Origin: Austropuccinia psidii
Lineage: Eukaryota > Basidiomycota > Pucciniomycetes > Pucciniales > Sphaerophragmiaceae
Assembly (NCBI GenBank): GCA_023105745.1
Contig: JALGQZ010000005.1
Coordinates: forward strand, 372,001-436,000
Reading direction: 5' to 3'
Length of the DNA: 64,000 bases
The number at the start of each line of letters is the position of its first letter. Within the stretch, counting starts at the first letter, position 1. Position numbers and translations under genes: made by a program. Positions 1-11,222 of the stretch are shown here, in pieces. The notes below the pieces were generated by a model that saw nothing but the letters and a program-made list of their open reading frames with translations, was not told where the DNA came from and made no database searches.

Positions 1-3000
1 GACATCATGGAATCTTATTCCCACTTGCCACAATTGAGCAATGGTCAAGTTGATTTATCAAAAGTTCAAGATGCACAACTCATGAAGACAAAACCAAACA
101 GAGGAAAAGGTTATACAGCTGGTAATTCCTGTATAACAGAAGTGGTGATTGACAACAAGCCCACCAAACTTTTGCTTGACCCAGGAGCCTTCTGCTCTTG
201 TGTTGGAAAATCTTTTCTTAAGACTTGTGTACCAAATTTTGAAGACCAATTGTTACCAATTGATGGTATAAAATTCAACAGTGCAAGTAACCAAATGAAA
301 GCTTTAGGAATCTTTGAGACCAATGTCATATTCCCACACATAAATGGAAATTTAAGAATCACTGTTGAATTTGTTGTTATGGAAAATTGCTCTAGTACCC
401 ATTTCATATTGGGAAATGATTATTTAATCATGTATGGCATAGATTTACACAACAACAAGGACAGATACTTTACTATTGGAGACAATAAGCGCCAAAAATT
501 TGCCTTTTTACCATTTAAAAGACAAATTACAGTAAACAAAGTATCACCAGTCAACTTAGAGTTAGAGAAATTCAAGTCTGAACACTTAAATGAAGCTGAA
601 ATAAGCCTTCATTTGAGTGATAAACAAGAAAATGAACTCTTTTCTCTTTTATATGACCATAAAGAAGCATTTGCCTCAGATAAAGAACCCCTAGGGGCAA
701 TTATTGGTCATGAAATTGATATTATCCTTAATATTGAGAGACCTTATCCACCACTCTTAAGAAGACCTGCATATCCAGCAAGTCCAAAATCAAGAGAAGC
801 ACTAGAAAGCCATATTAAAGAACTTTTGGACCTTGGTGTAATAAGGAAAGTAGGCCACAATGAAGAAGTAGAAATAACTACACCAGTCATAGTGGCTTGG
901 CATAATGGAAAATCTAGAATGGTTGGGGACTTCAGAGCTCTGAACACTTATACTGTTCCAGACAGATACCCAATTCCAAAGATCCAGATTGCACTCACTC
1001 AAATATCTCAAGCAGTATATATAAGCACTATGGATGCTCTTAAGGGATTTCATCAGAATGTGGTAACACCAAGAGCAAGAAAGTATTTGAGAATCATTGT
1101 TCATTGTGGAGTTTATGAATATTTAAGAATGCCTTTTGGTATCAAAAATGCACCTTCACACTTCCAAAGAATGATGAATGAAATCTTCCCTGAAGAACTT
1201 TCAGAAGGATGGTTAATCATTTACATTGATGACATTATAGTCTGCTCCAAAACTTGGGAAGAACATATGTACAGATTGTCCAGGGTTTTGACAAAAATTC
1301 AATCTGTCAATATGAAAATTTCTTTAAAGAAATGCCATTTTGGATTTAAAGAACTTAAAGCACTAGGGCATGTAGTATCTGGTTTATCTCTTGGAATTGA
1401 CAAAAACAAAGTTGCAGCAGTACTGCTTAAACCCATGCCTCAAAACAAAAAAGAAATTCAATCATTTTTGGGTTTTGCAGGGTATTACAGGCAACACTAA
1501 AGATTTTGCATCCATAGCAAGACCTCTTTATAAGCTATGTGACAAAGACACAGTCTTTGAAATGACAGTTGACAGAGTAAAAGCCTTTGAATCTTTGAGA
1601 CAAGCCTTGACCACTGCTCCACTCTTACTGATGCCAGACTTTAAGCTGCCCTTTAAGCTTTATATTGATGCATCAGGAGATGGGCTAGGTGCTGCACTTC
1701 ACCAAATTCAGATCATAAATGATAAACCTGTAGAAGGACCCATATGTTTCATATCTAGGCAAATCAAACCAACTGAAGCCAGATATGGAGCAAGTCAGAT
1801 GGAGTGTTTATGCCTTGTTTGGGCTCTAGAAAAGCTAAATTACTTTCTAGAAGGATGTGTCTTTGAAGTAATAACAGATTGTACCGCTGTTAAATCACTT
1901 CTGAACATGAAAACACCCAACAGACATATGCTTAGATGGCAAATAGCCATACAAGAATATAGGGGCAATATGACTATTGTTCACAAAGATGGCAATATTC
2001 ATAAAAATGCAGATGGACTAAGCAGATGGCCATTACCAAATGATATTGATAATCCTGCTTATGTACCAGAAGAAGCCTCCCCACAAATTCCAATAGAAGG
2101 GATAAGTGTTACAGATTTAAACACCACCTTCTTTGAAGAAGTCAGAAACAGTTACACTCAAGATAAGAATTGTAGCATCTTATGCCAATTACTTAACAAG
2201 GACTGTAAGGACAACTCTCTTACACATGCCTTGGATGAAGTATGGAAAAAATCTTATGATGAAAGAAGATTTCACCTACTAGATGGTATAATTTACCACA
2301 GAACAAAACACACATGTGTTATGACAGTTGTGGACAGGTCACTAATCAATCTTGTACTGAAAGAATGCCATGATAGTCCCTTTTCAGGACATCTTTCTGA
2401 AGACAGAACAAGAGAGAAAGTGAAGACCTGCATATGGTGGCCAATGTGGCAGAAAGATGTTGCAGAGTATTGCAAAACCTGTGACAGATGCCAAAAGGCA
2501 AATAAATCCACTGGCAAAAGACTTGGAAATATGATGAAAATCCAAGAACCAAGCAGACCTTGGGAAATTATCCATATGGATTGGGTAACTGTCCTACCAC
2601 CAGGAGGTGACAGAAGCTATAATGCGTGCCTAGTAATTGTGGACAGATTCAGTAAAACTCCAATCTTTTTACCATGTCACAAAGATGATACAGCCATGGA
2701 TACAGCTCTTCTGATATGGAATAGAGTAGTGTCATGGACTGGGATATTTACAAATATCATCAGTGATAGAGATCCCAAATTCACTTCAGCACTATGGACA
2801 AATCTTCACCAATTATTTGGCACTAAACTGTCTTTTTCTACAGCCTACCACCCACAAACTGATGGCCTGGCTGAAAGAATGATCCAAACCTTAGAGGACA
2901 TGGTAAGAAGATTTTGTGCATATGGCCTTGAATTCAAAGATTGTGATGGATTTACCCATGATTGGTGTACTCTGTTGCCAGCACTGGAATTGGCATATAA

Positions 3001-3679
3001 AACATCAATCCATGCCAGTACCAATCAGACTCCTGCTATTCTAGAAAAAGGATGGAACCCCAAGTTACCCCAAGATTCCTTGAGGAAAGACTTAATTGAA
3101 ATACATCCCACAGCTGCTAGCTTCAAAGGAATGCTAGACAAAGCTAGAAGGCATGCAGTGAGATGCATGGAGGACTCTTTTGCATATGCTAAAGACAAAT
3201 GGGATAAATCACATGCAACTCCAGATTTCAAAGTGGGGGACCTAGTTCTTGTATCCACCACTAACTTCAATAACATCAAAGGATGTAAAAAGTTAAAAGA
3301 CTCCTTTGCAGGACCTTTTGTGATTAAAGCCCTCCATGGAGAAAATGCTGTTGAAGTAGAGTTATCTGAAGAGCTTAGCAATAAGCATCCTACATTTCTA
3401 GTGAGCTTGATAAAACCATATAAATCTAGTGATGCTGAGAAATTTCCCTTGAGGAATAAGGTTCCCCAAGTTATACATCCTATTGAGACATCTGGTACTA
3501 AGAAAATAACCAAAGTTCTTAAAGAAAGGAAATTAAGAACCAAGAAAGTAAGGGAATACCTTGTTAGGTACAGTGACCCAACTTGTGAAGATGAATGGTT
3601 AGAAGAAAAAGATATACCAGAAGCTACCAAACTCCTGAGGAGATTCAGACACACTAGAAACACCAATATTACAAAGTAA
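1..3679 (+). pseudogene. R1 pol: protease, RT, RNase H, integrase, chromo-like domain (frameshifted)
   Basis: This is the polyprotein of a Ty3/gypsy element. In the first frame (Met at 7) the retropepsin motif is at residues 58-60 and reads D-P-G instead of D-T-G. The RT motif YIDD is at residues 406-409, with [12 protein letters not shown] before it. The frame stops at 1498-1500 just after GFAGYYRQH. Other copies continue with L-K-D-F, so two bases are missing here. From about 1500 the next frame runs to TAA at 3677-3679. It encodes RNase H ([16 protein letters not shown]), the integrase HHCC finger (HDSPFSGH, then CKTCDRC), a D-D-E core (MDW; SDRDPKF; LAERMIQ) and a chromo-like end ([20 protein letters not shown]). 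The true start lies left of the window. A single indel plus the protease change make autonomous activity unlikely. Confidence 0.92.
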
Positions 3680-3689
3680 TATTCTTTTT

Positions 3690-3702
3690 TAGGGGGAGGG
3701 AA
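3690..3702 (+). promoter_or_regulatory. R1 polypurine tract
   Basis: A run of purines (AGGGGGAGGGAA) directly abuts the first base of the 3' LTR. This is the expected plus-strand priming site for reverse transcription. The same layout is seen before the 3' LTRs of R2 and R7. Confidence 0.75.
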
Positions 3703-5537
3703 TGTGAGCCTTAGAGGTAATTTCATATACCCAAAAGACCACAAATATAAAAAATAACATATTAATATAAATAAAATAAATTTATTTATAAAATAAAAAT
3801 CAAAATATAAATATAAAATTATATTAAAAATAAAAAAATTAATTACAATTTAAAAATAAAAAATACATTAAATTTTGTAAGTATAAAATTACTTTTATAC
3901 TTGAAAAAATTAAGTAAAAATAAAATTTTAACAAAATTGTGAAAAAATAAATAAATTTGGAAAAAAGTTATATAAAAATTATCATAACTTTTTATCCAAT
4001 AAATAAACACATAAAATTTATTTCACCATTGGATTCCTCATAAAAAATCAGGTGGGGTCACCTCTGAGTGAAATTCTTGTAACTCAACTCTAAATAAGCT
4101 TAAATTAAGTTTTTAGTATTTTCAATACAAAAGTTGAAAATCCTCAAAACCTTAATTTAATTCACACCACATGTGGTGTTAACCATCAATTTTTGTGTTA
4201 AAATTGAGGTGTTGTGTTTAGTTTAGAAGTTATGAGGAATTGAAGTATTTTCAATTGAATTCAATTGAAATGTCAAAATGTGCGCGTGTATTACATAAGT
4301 GAACTTTGATTTACATATGAGGTATCAATTATTACTGTATTGTACTGTACAATTGAATTGAATTACATATGTAAATTATAAGTATAATACATGATGAGGA
4401 ATTAAAGGAAAAATAAATTGGAAAGATTAAATTTGGGGGGGAAAAGGAACTCCAGCTCTAAGGGGGAGCTAGACCCCCAAATTCCTTGCTGACAGGCGTG
4501 GGATGTCAAAATTCACGCAAAAGTTCATCACTTCTGGCCTGGAATTGAGTTACAGGGTCTGTGAACTCAATTGATGATGAGGTTTTGATACCAACTGGGG
4601 TAGTTTTAGCTGTTGCCAAGAGGGTAAAACTACCCTTAAGATAAAACAATCATAATAAAAACAGTTTTAACTGGTTTCTACGCCTCTGACACACATTCTG
4701 ACGTGTTTTGAAGGCTCTAGGCCTGGTATTGCTATAGTAATGGCTGATTTAAGGGTCTAAAATGGCTAAAAATGGCTAAAAATGGCTTAAACCAGCCCTT
4801 TTTTGGTCTAAACCAGGGTTCAATGATGCCATAATTGGCTTTTCTGTTGTCAGACTGTTTTTCACGACTGACAAGAGTAAATTTTACTTTTGGAGTAAGA
4901 GAATTGATGGCTATAAAAGAATGTCTTCTTTGCCCCACTTTTCTCTTCATGTTAGAATCTTTTTCCTTTTATTAATTAGTTTAAAACTGTTAAACCAATC
5001 AATAAAAGATTCCAACCACCCTTTTTAAATCATTTTGAACCTTTGAACCACGTGAAAAAATCATTATAATCATTGTTTGTAACTCTTATAATCATTTTTA
5101 CCCCTGAACCACCCCATAAGTGAATTAAAGCATCTTTCATCACTGTTAACTTTGTCACTTTGTTTCCAAATTCACTCTGGTCACTTTTGGGCGTGTTTTC
5201 TCTTTAATATTCTTTTTAAAGACTCTGTTCTTTAATTAATTGCTTGCAGTTCTTTGCTCAATTAATTCCAATTGAAATTGCTCTTGAAGAAATTTCTTTT
5301 GTAGCCTTAAAATATCTCTTGTAGAGTATTTTTTGGATAAATTTTTATTGTTGGTAAAACAATAAATTTTTATAATATTATTGTTTTATACTAATAAAGT
5401 TATAAACAATAAAATTGGCGTGTTTTCTCTTAAAAATAATATTTCATACTATTTTTAACTGAATTTTACCTTATACAAATTTTGAGGACAGGAAAAGTAC
5501 TTGATTTTTAATCAAAGTTTCATATCCACACCTTACA
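3703..5537 (+). repeat. R1 3' LTR (Gy-1 family, 1,835 bp)
   Basis: The repeat starts TGTGAGCCTTAGAGG and ends CACCTTACA, so it has TG...CA ends. It is a close match over its length to the R5 5' LTR (45264-47072) and a weaker match to the old copy at 30196-34924. It contains a clear TATA element and a pyrimidine-rich stretch after it. The next base, 5538, is back inside K1 coding sequence. Confidence 0.92.
4912..4962 (+). promoter_or_regulatory. Gy-1 LTR core promoter: TATAAAAG plus pyrimidine-rich stretch
   Basis: TATAAAAG is at 4912-4919, followed by a CT-rich stretch (CTTCTTTGCCCC, then CTTTTCTCTTC). The same block is kept in the much older Gy-1 LTR at 33290. In R5 it reads TACAAAAG (46447-46454). 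The likely role is the RNA polymerase II start for the genomic transcript. No start site is demonstrated. Confidence 0.6.
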
Positions 5538-7094
5538 ATCAGCAAGAATCCTAAAAATTTCAATCAAGTACTTAAGCAAAATGGAATTCAAGAGTCAAGA
5601 TTCTTCTCAATCAAAGTGGAGATTTTCTCAGATTTAGTTGACAAGATTCAAAAAGAAGTATGGCAAGACAAAGACTATAAAGAAATCCTCAAGCAACTAG
5701 CAAGAGGTGAATCAGTTTCAGATTATTCTCTTGAACCTCAAGCCAAGTTATTATTATTCAAAGATAGAGTGGTAATCCCAAGCAATGAAGAACTTCAACT
5801 CAATATTCTTCAAAAGAGTCATGACTCACCATTGGCTGGCCATCCTGGCCAGGAGAAGACCCTCAAGCTCATCAAGAGGGATTTTTATTGGGCTGGCATG
5901 AATCAATTCATCAAGGACTATGTTTCCTCATGTCAGCAATGTTCAATAAACAAAAACATTCATCACAAGAAGTTTGTACTACTCAAGCCTCTTCAAATTC
6001 CATCTGGTTCTTGGAATTCCTTATCAATGGACTTTATCACTCAATTGCCCTTGTCAAACAACTGTGACTCAATTCTAGTAGTTGTGGACAGGTTTTCAAA
6101 AATGGCAATCTTCATTCCAACTCATGGAACAATCACTGCACTGGACTTAGCTCAAATCTCCATTAGTCATGTATTTTCCAAGCATGGCCTTCCAGTCAGT
6201 ATCATCAGTGATAGAGGATCTTTATTTGTTTCATCATTTTGGACTCAATTATGTCAGCAGCTCAAGATATCAAGAGATCTTTTGACTGCTTTTCATCCTG
6301 AAACAGATCGACAGACAGAGAGGGTAAATCAGATTCTATAACAGTATCTTCAGATGTATGTCAGCTATCATCAAGATGACTGGTACACCTGGCTCCCTCT
6401 GGCTGAATTTGCCTATAATAATGCAGAACATTCATCAACAAAGCAATCACCTTTTTTTACCATTTATGGAAGAAATCCCAGCTTTGACTCAATCCATATT
6501 TCTCAAGACTCACCTGCTGGAAAGTTATCAACAAAACTCTAATCAGTACAGCAAGTTGTCAAAGAAGAATTAGAGTCAGCAATAAGGAGATTCAAGAAGT
6601 ATGCCGATAGAAATAGGGCAATTCCACCTGATTTCCAACCTGGGGACAAAGTATGGCTATCTTCCAAGAACATCAAGACCTTTAGACCCACCAAGAAGTT
6701 ATCAGAAAGATGGTTGGGACCTTTTGAAGTTCTGAAGAAGATTGGCAGCCATGCATATCACCTCAAGTTGCCTCAGCAATGGAAGACAGTTCACCCTGTA
6801 TTTCATGTGTCCTTATTAGAACAAGTCAAGCATTCAACTATCCCAAATCGCCATTGATTGCCACCACCACCAGTCTTAGTGGAGGAGCAAGAGGAATGGG
6901 AAGTGGCTCAGGTTTTGGACTCAAAACTCAAAAGAGGTAAATTATGGTATCTTGTAAAGTGGAAAGGATTCAGTGAAGACCCAGAAAGAACCACCTGGGA
7001 GCCAGCTTCCAACCTTACCAACTCACCAGACCTTGTCAAGGATTTCCATTCATTATATCCAGACAAGCCTGGTTCAAATACCTCAAGAGTTTGA
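5538..7094 (+). pseudogene. K1 pol fragment: integrase and chromodomain
   Basis: One frame can be followed from ISKNPKNF at 5538 to TGA at 7092-7094. In order it shows the HHCC finger (HDSPLAGH; CQQC), catalytic core segments (MDFITQLP; ISDRGSLF; TERVNQI), a GPFEVLKK module and a chromodomain (WYLVKWKGFSEDPE, TTWEPASNL) about 35 residues from the end. In-frame stops are at 6339-6341 (GAA to TAA), 6540-6542 (CAA to TAA) and 6855-6857. The usual DGQTE reads DRQTE. The K3 protein at 38530-41458 supplies the comparison. This is a decayed gene and cannot make a full integrase. Confidence 0.9.
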
Positions 7095-7860
7095 TTATGG
7101 TGCTTGGTGGGGAGAAGAAGTTATGAAAGTAAGTTCCTCTCCTGGCATGCACCTTTAAGGGGGTATTCTACCCATATGTTGTTGTAAGCATTACCTTGGC
7201 CACTTTGTGAGCACTTGTCAATTCTTTGGACAGGTTCAGGAAGAATACAACATCAATACCCTCCATTTGGACCTTATCAAGATATGGCCAAATGTTTTCT
7301 TTCTTTCTTTTTCTCTGTCTTTTCTCTTATTTATCATTTCATTTATGCCAATCATCATAATTCAAGACCTTCATTACTTCAAGTCACTTATGACATATCA
7401 TTTCACAAGTCATTTATGGAATTTCATTTCAGAAGTCATTTATGGAAATTCATTTCAGTTTTATGGTGCTTGGTGGGGAGTGGAAGTTATGAAAGGAAGT
7501 TCCATCTCCTGGTATGCATCCCTGAGGGTTCTACTTCTTGTAAAACATTACCTTGGCCACTCTGTGAGCATCAAATGCTTGGTTTTCATTTTTAGACACT
7601 TCTTGGCCAGAATCAAGCAACTCACCACAAGGAGGACTAGCCATCAGGATTTTTCTTTATTTAATTTCTTTACTCTCATTTTCTCTTATTCTTTTATTTT
7701 CTTTCTTTTCTTCACTTGTATAACTTTGTTTTTCTTTCATTTCTTTAAAGCAGCAGCATCCCCTCCCCAAGTCAGGCATTGGGAGGTTACATATATCTTT
7801 TCTTTTAGTAGTATAAGAGTGGGAATAGAAGTCAATCCAAACACAACAAGGACAAGGAAA
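7095..7860 (+). repeat. K1 3' noncoding segment with an internal direct duplication
   Basis: A block starting TATGGTGCTTGGTGGGGAG occurs at about 7096 and again at about 7461. Each copy is followed by related sequence (GAAGTTATGAAAG, then TACCTTGGCCACT). The two copies have diverged. K3 holds the same pair in its 3' noncoding region (around 38531 and 38205, reverse strand), so the duplication predates both elements. A 242-codon ORF across this block is not conserved and I do not call it. Confidence 0.7.
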
Positions 7861-8000
7861 CTAGTTGCTCTACCCAATCATCAAAAGTTCACCGGAAGTC
7901 ATTATTTGGTTCATCTTCATACTGGTCAAATCTAGCAATGCAGAAGCAGAAGATTCAAGACGTCCAAATCAGTCCACTCCATATCAAGAAAAAGATTTTG
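7861..8000 (-). pseudogene. Remains of the antisense accessory gene's 3' end in K1
   Basis: Read on the minus strand, this stretch gives a patch of acidic protein (ARFDQYEDEPNNDF, stop, TFDDW). It resembles the C-terminal part of the Cys-cluster gene at 36633-37801, where the matching segment has AYEEAMVVKLREAL. It lies in the same place relative to pol and in the same antisense direction as in K3. Stops and at least one frameshift are present, and the upstream part is cut off by the GC-rich insert. The assignment rests on short similarity plus conserved position. Confidence 0.5.
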
Positions 8001-8016
8001 ACCTCAAGGAAATGGG

Positions 8017-8560
8017 GGCCATAACTCAATTATGCCCCCCCTCAAAGCCTCTAAGGTGAGGATTCATACCCCTTTGGGGCTGAACTCATCACCCAGGGCC
8101 TCCCCTGAAACTTTGGGGAGGCCAGGATCTTGATGGTCCTGGACCCCACCAATGGGTCCAGGCCATATATGGTGAAAATTGGGTTTGGGCCAATTCTGGG
8201 CCCCTTGGTCACCCTGGGTCCCCAGCAAAATTGGGCCCAGGGGGTCTCCAATAGCCCCCACAGACCGCGGACCGCAGCCCACGGCCCACAGACCGCAGCC
8301 CACGGCCCACAGACCGCAGCCCACGGCCCACAGACCGTAGGAGCCCAAAGACCCAAAATGGCCAGAAATGGCCATAGATCATGAAATCAATAAAATTCAC
8401 CAAAATCCCAAAAAGGCCCAAAAGGCCATAAAAATGAAAATTTATCAAGATTCATCAGGGAAGAGGCCACAGTCCAAAAACACTTTTGAGGGCTGTTTGA
8501 GGCCATTTCCAAGGTCAATGGGGACAAGACCCCTGGAAGGTGGAATTCCTGGATTTTTTT
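8017..8560. repeat. GC-rich unknown insert inside K1
   Basis: This block is visibly far richer in G and C than anything else in the window, with runs such as CCAGGGGGTCTCC and GGCCCACAG. It is absent from the matching place in K3. It contains open frames on both strands, one of them a Trp/Gly/Pro-rich repeat product on the minus strand (GPWAAVCGPWAAV). I see no LTR, transposase or clear terminal inverted repeat. It could be an unrelated short mobile repeat or a fragment of host satellite. Confidence 0.6.
8258..8340. repeat. 21-bp tandem repeat
   Basis: About three to four head-to-tail copies of ACAGACCGCAGCCCACGGCC(C) lie within the GC-rich insert. The first is a variant (ACAGACCGCGGACC). 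A period of 21 keeps the reading frame, which explains the repeated peptides in the shadow ORFs. Confidence 0.85.
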
Positions 8561-8916
8561 AAATTGGGCTTGCAAGATGAGTACACTTCATATACTCATC
8601 TGGCATCATTTTTTGAGCACAAGAGCTCTGTGGCCATCATTTTGGGATACAACCCAAGGCCATGCCCAAGGACAATCCTTGATTGAATCAGACAAAGAAT
8701 GCATATTTCGAAGTGGAATGCTTACTCAAGTTTGAAAAAAAAGGGGGGAATCAATTTGATTGACAGAGAAGAATTGAAAAGGATTTTCAGGATAAGGTTC
8801 AAGAGGAAAAGAGTTTTGAAGGAAATTCTTTGGAAAAGTGTGGGGAAATGAGATGCCACTCAGCAGTGGCAGGATATTATGGTGTTCAGGAGCCCACCAG
8901 TTTCAAGAGGGGGTAC
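8561..8916 (+). other. K1 3' untranslated tail and polypurine tract
   Basis: No gene is seen. The stretch is purine-rich towards its right end and finishes with TTCAAGAGGGGGTAC immediately before the LTR. Its final 60 bases match the reverse complement of 35650-35710 in K3 (CTCA/CACCAC-CAGTTTCAAG), showing that both copies share this 3' end. Confidence 0.55.
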
Positions 8917-9677
8917 TGTAAAAACCATCCATCAGGGGTAAGTGTATTCATTCATATACCCACTCAAACACCTCAAATTCAGAAGATCCACTGTTGCATC
9001 AATATTCAGTTTCAGCAATCTTCAGTTCTGAAACATGCATACAGCTTGGTACCTCAATACAGCCTGTCAACATCTGTACAGGTTGGATTCATCCAATACA
9101 GTTTCAATACACCAGGAGGAAACTGTATGATCACTCAAATCCACCACACCTCTTGTACAGGTTCTGTACAGCTGTACAGGACCTGTATTGGCCAGACCCA
9201 ATTCAATGATCAATTATTCTCATGAAAATTCTTCCTCTGGATCAGGGCTGGTGATTCTCACATATACCAGCCCCTCTTTCTCCCCCCTGGGGACTTTTTC
9301 CCAGTTAATTAATTTAGTTTATTTATTATTTTATAATTATTCTTATCCTTATTTTGGGTATTATAATTATTTTATTTTAAGTTAGTCTTTGCATTTCTCT
9401 CTTTGCCTGTACAGTATGAGCTGGGTGGCCATATCCTTATTAACCCTTCTCTTTCCATTCTGACAGGTTGAAACAGTGGACTTGGACTTGTTTGTGGTTG
9501 GCTCTTCTATTCTTTATTCTTATTCTTTTTGTTGCTGCTTCTTATATTCATTCTTTTAGTAATTCATCTTTAACATTCTTAAGTGTATCCTTTCTTACCA
9601 TATCTTTGAGCCCTTCATAAGTGAGTCCCAGTTTACTGAGTGCCAGGCCCTCTTCACTTCGAAGAGCCCCTGTGACA
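8917..9677 (+). repeat. K1 3' LTR (about 761 bp)
   Basis: The repeat starts TGTAAAAACCATCC and ends AGCCCCTGTGACA. It matches the reverse complement of the K3 LTR (34925-35649) through several blocks, for example ACATATACCAGCC, AAGTTAGTCTTTGC, GGTTGAAACAGTG and GAGTGCCAGGCCCTCTTCA. It contains a cluster of CTGTACAG and AATACAG motifs in its first 280 bp. Confidence 0.85.
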
Positions 9678-11222
9678 AGTTAAGAAGTCTTGGAAATAGT
9701 ATTCATATTTCATTTAATGATTTTATGGTTGATTTAGAAAGCTAAAGATGAATAAGAATGATTTTAACTGATAATTACTTATTGTTATTAATGATAAAAA
9801 TGAATAATTTGATGATATTGGAAAAAAGCAAGATTGGGCCTATTTTAAGTCAAAAAAAGCTCACAGAGGCTTTACATAGACAAAAATATAAATATAGTGA
9901 GTGGTAAACCTTTTTCCTTGATATTTTTAATGATTAAATTACTTCTAGTCATGTAAGATTATCAGAATTACTTAATTAATTCATTTTATGTTACTCCAAA
10001 CCAATTTATGGTTAATAAATAAAGGAGTAAAAACTGTAAATAAACTTTCAGTTTAAAAATAATTTATTTTTCTGAAATTTATCAAAGTTGTTGGAAACTT
10101 TATCACAGGTTGTATTGTCTTTGAATTTTTGAAGATTCAGTGTTTCAATTGAAATTATCAAAAATGGACTGTAAGTAAGATTTTTAATTTGAATTAAGAA
10201 GTCATAATTATTTTTGGTTTTAGTATTGATTATAAATTTATAAACTGGTTCTGAAAGATTAAGAAGGATCTATAGAAATATGTATTTTCAATGAAGTTTT
10301 GAAGTTTTTACCTCATTTCTATTCAGAAAAGCAAATAGCATAGCAATAGCTAGTTGCCATGAGGTAAGCTCATGGATACTAGTCCAAAAAGGGGCTTAGT
10401 TAATATTTATGGGCTTATTTGTGTAAAATATTTAGTAAATGACATGGGTACATGAGCCAGAGTAGCTTATCACCTCCTTGTCATATTAAAATAGCAGCTC
10501 ATTTTTTATTATCTCATGATCTAATGGTATTTCAACTTGGTAAACAGCATCCCAAAAGGCTCTAGTGGACCAATTAATCCAGGAACAACCATTAATTAAA
10601 GGTTGAGAGCTGTGCATGCCTCAAAGGCCCTAAAAGCTGGGTACCCTGGCTCTCTTTGATGTCTTTTGTCCCCCTTAGCTATTTTCATGTCAAAAATAGG
10701 ATTTCAAGCTCAAATACTGATATCCACTATGGGTGTATCAAACCTTTATGTATGAATACAGTAATTCAAAGTTCCAAAAAACTGAAAAAAACTATTCATA
10801 GTATTTATGTAAGGTGAGATTTCTCACATGCCCATTATTTTGGTGTGAAATTGAGAAAAACAAAAATTTTCACAATTCTTTTATGTGGAATTAATGGTTT
10901 TTTGTTAAAGTATTTTCCATATTACCACCTAACAGAGTTAATTTAAGCTTATTAACCCTATAGAGGTACCCTAGGTGAATTTTTGTTTAGAATCCATGGA
11001 TTTACTTGCAAACAAAGAAGGGACTCATTTTTTCTTAAATGAAAAATTATGAATTTTGGGTATATGAATGAAGTATGGGTTATACATATTTCAAAAGGTA
11101 TTTTTACATTTTTTGTGGCCTATTTACATATGTAAAGTATATCTCAAGGCTCACATTCACTCCCACCAAAAAATAAAATTGTACTCCAGCTTTATTAATG
11201 ATTTCAAGAAGAAAAAGGCCCA
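9678..11222 (-). repeat. Truncated reversed Gy-2 LTR and the start of its 3' UTR
   Basis: On the minus strand this aligns with the Gy-2 LTR of R2. Shared blocks include the segment with GTCAAAAAAAGCTCAC and CATGTAAGATTATCA, and the LTR end ACATATTTCAAAAGG ... AAGGCTCACA at 11158. After that, 11159-11222 matches the reverse complement of the Gy-2 3' UTR and polypurine tract (TTCACTCCCACC). About 480 bp of the LTR's far end are missing where K1 abuts. It is old and strongly diverged. Confidence 0.75.

Larger units (their letters stand above)
1..5537 (+). mobile_element. R1: 3' part of a Gy-1 Ty3/gypsy retrotransposon
   Basis: The window opens inside the protease-coding part of this element. 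Pol, a polypurine tract and the complete 3' LTR follow. The 5' LTR and gag lie to the left of the window. The right edge falls inside the K1 integrase-upstream region: K1 coding sequence resumes in frame at 5538 (ISKNPKNF, the same stretch as in K3). R1 is therefore nested in K1 and is younger than it. The LTR and pol are closest to R5 (45264-47673). Confidence 0.93.
5538..9677 (+). mobile_element. K1: 3' part of a chromovirus (family K)
   Basis: The element contains integrase and chromodomain sequence, a 3' noncoding segment with an internal duplication, remains of an antisense gene, a GC-rich insert, a polypurine tract and a 3' LTR ending at 9677. Its left part is hidden by the R1 insertion and the window edge. 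On the right it abuts a truncated reversed Gy-2 LTR, which was its probable target. Confidence 0.88.

Noticed and set aside
3025..3744. 239-codon minus-strand ORF in R1
   Set aside because: It lies opposite the integrase C-terminus, is rich in Ser/Leu as expected of a reverse reading, and is not kept open in R2, R4, R6 or R7.
7207..7935. 242-codon ORF after K1 pol
   Set aside because: It is a Phe/Ser-rich reading of T-rich noncoding sequence that spans the duplicated block and the antisense gene remains; K3 does not keep it.
8258..8340. Possible CRISPR-like array
   Set aside because: The 21-bp units are directly adjacent with no spacers; it is a simple tandem repeat in a eukaryotic retroelement.
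8051..8375. Minus-strand Trp/Gly/Pro-rich ORFs
   Set aside because: They are produced by the GC-rich insert and its 21-bp tandem repeat. A repeat product without further evidence is not called as a gene.
8830..9225. 131-codon ORF crossing the K1 LTR start
   Set aside because: It spans the polypurine tract and LTR border, where a reading frame is not expected, and K3 does not keep it.
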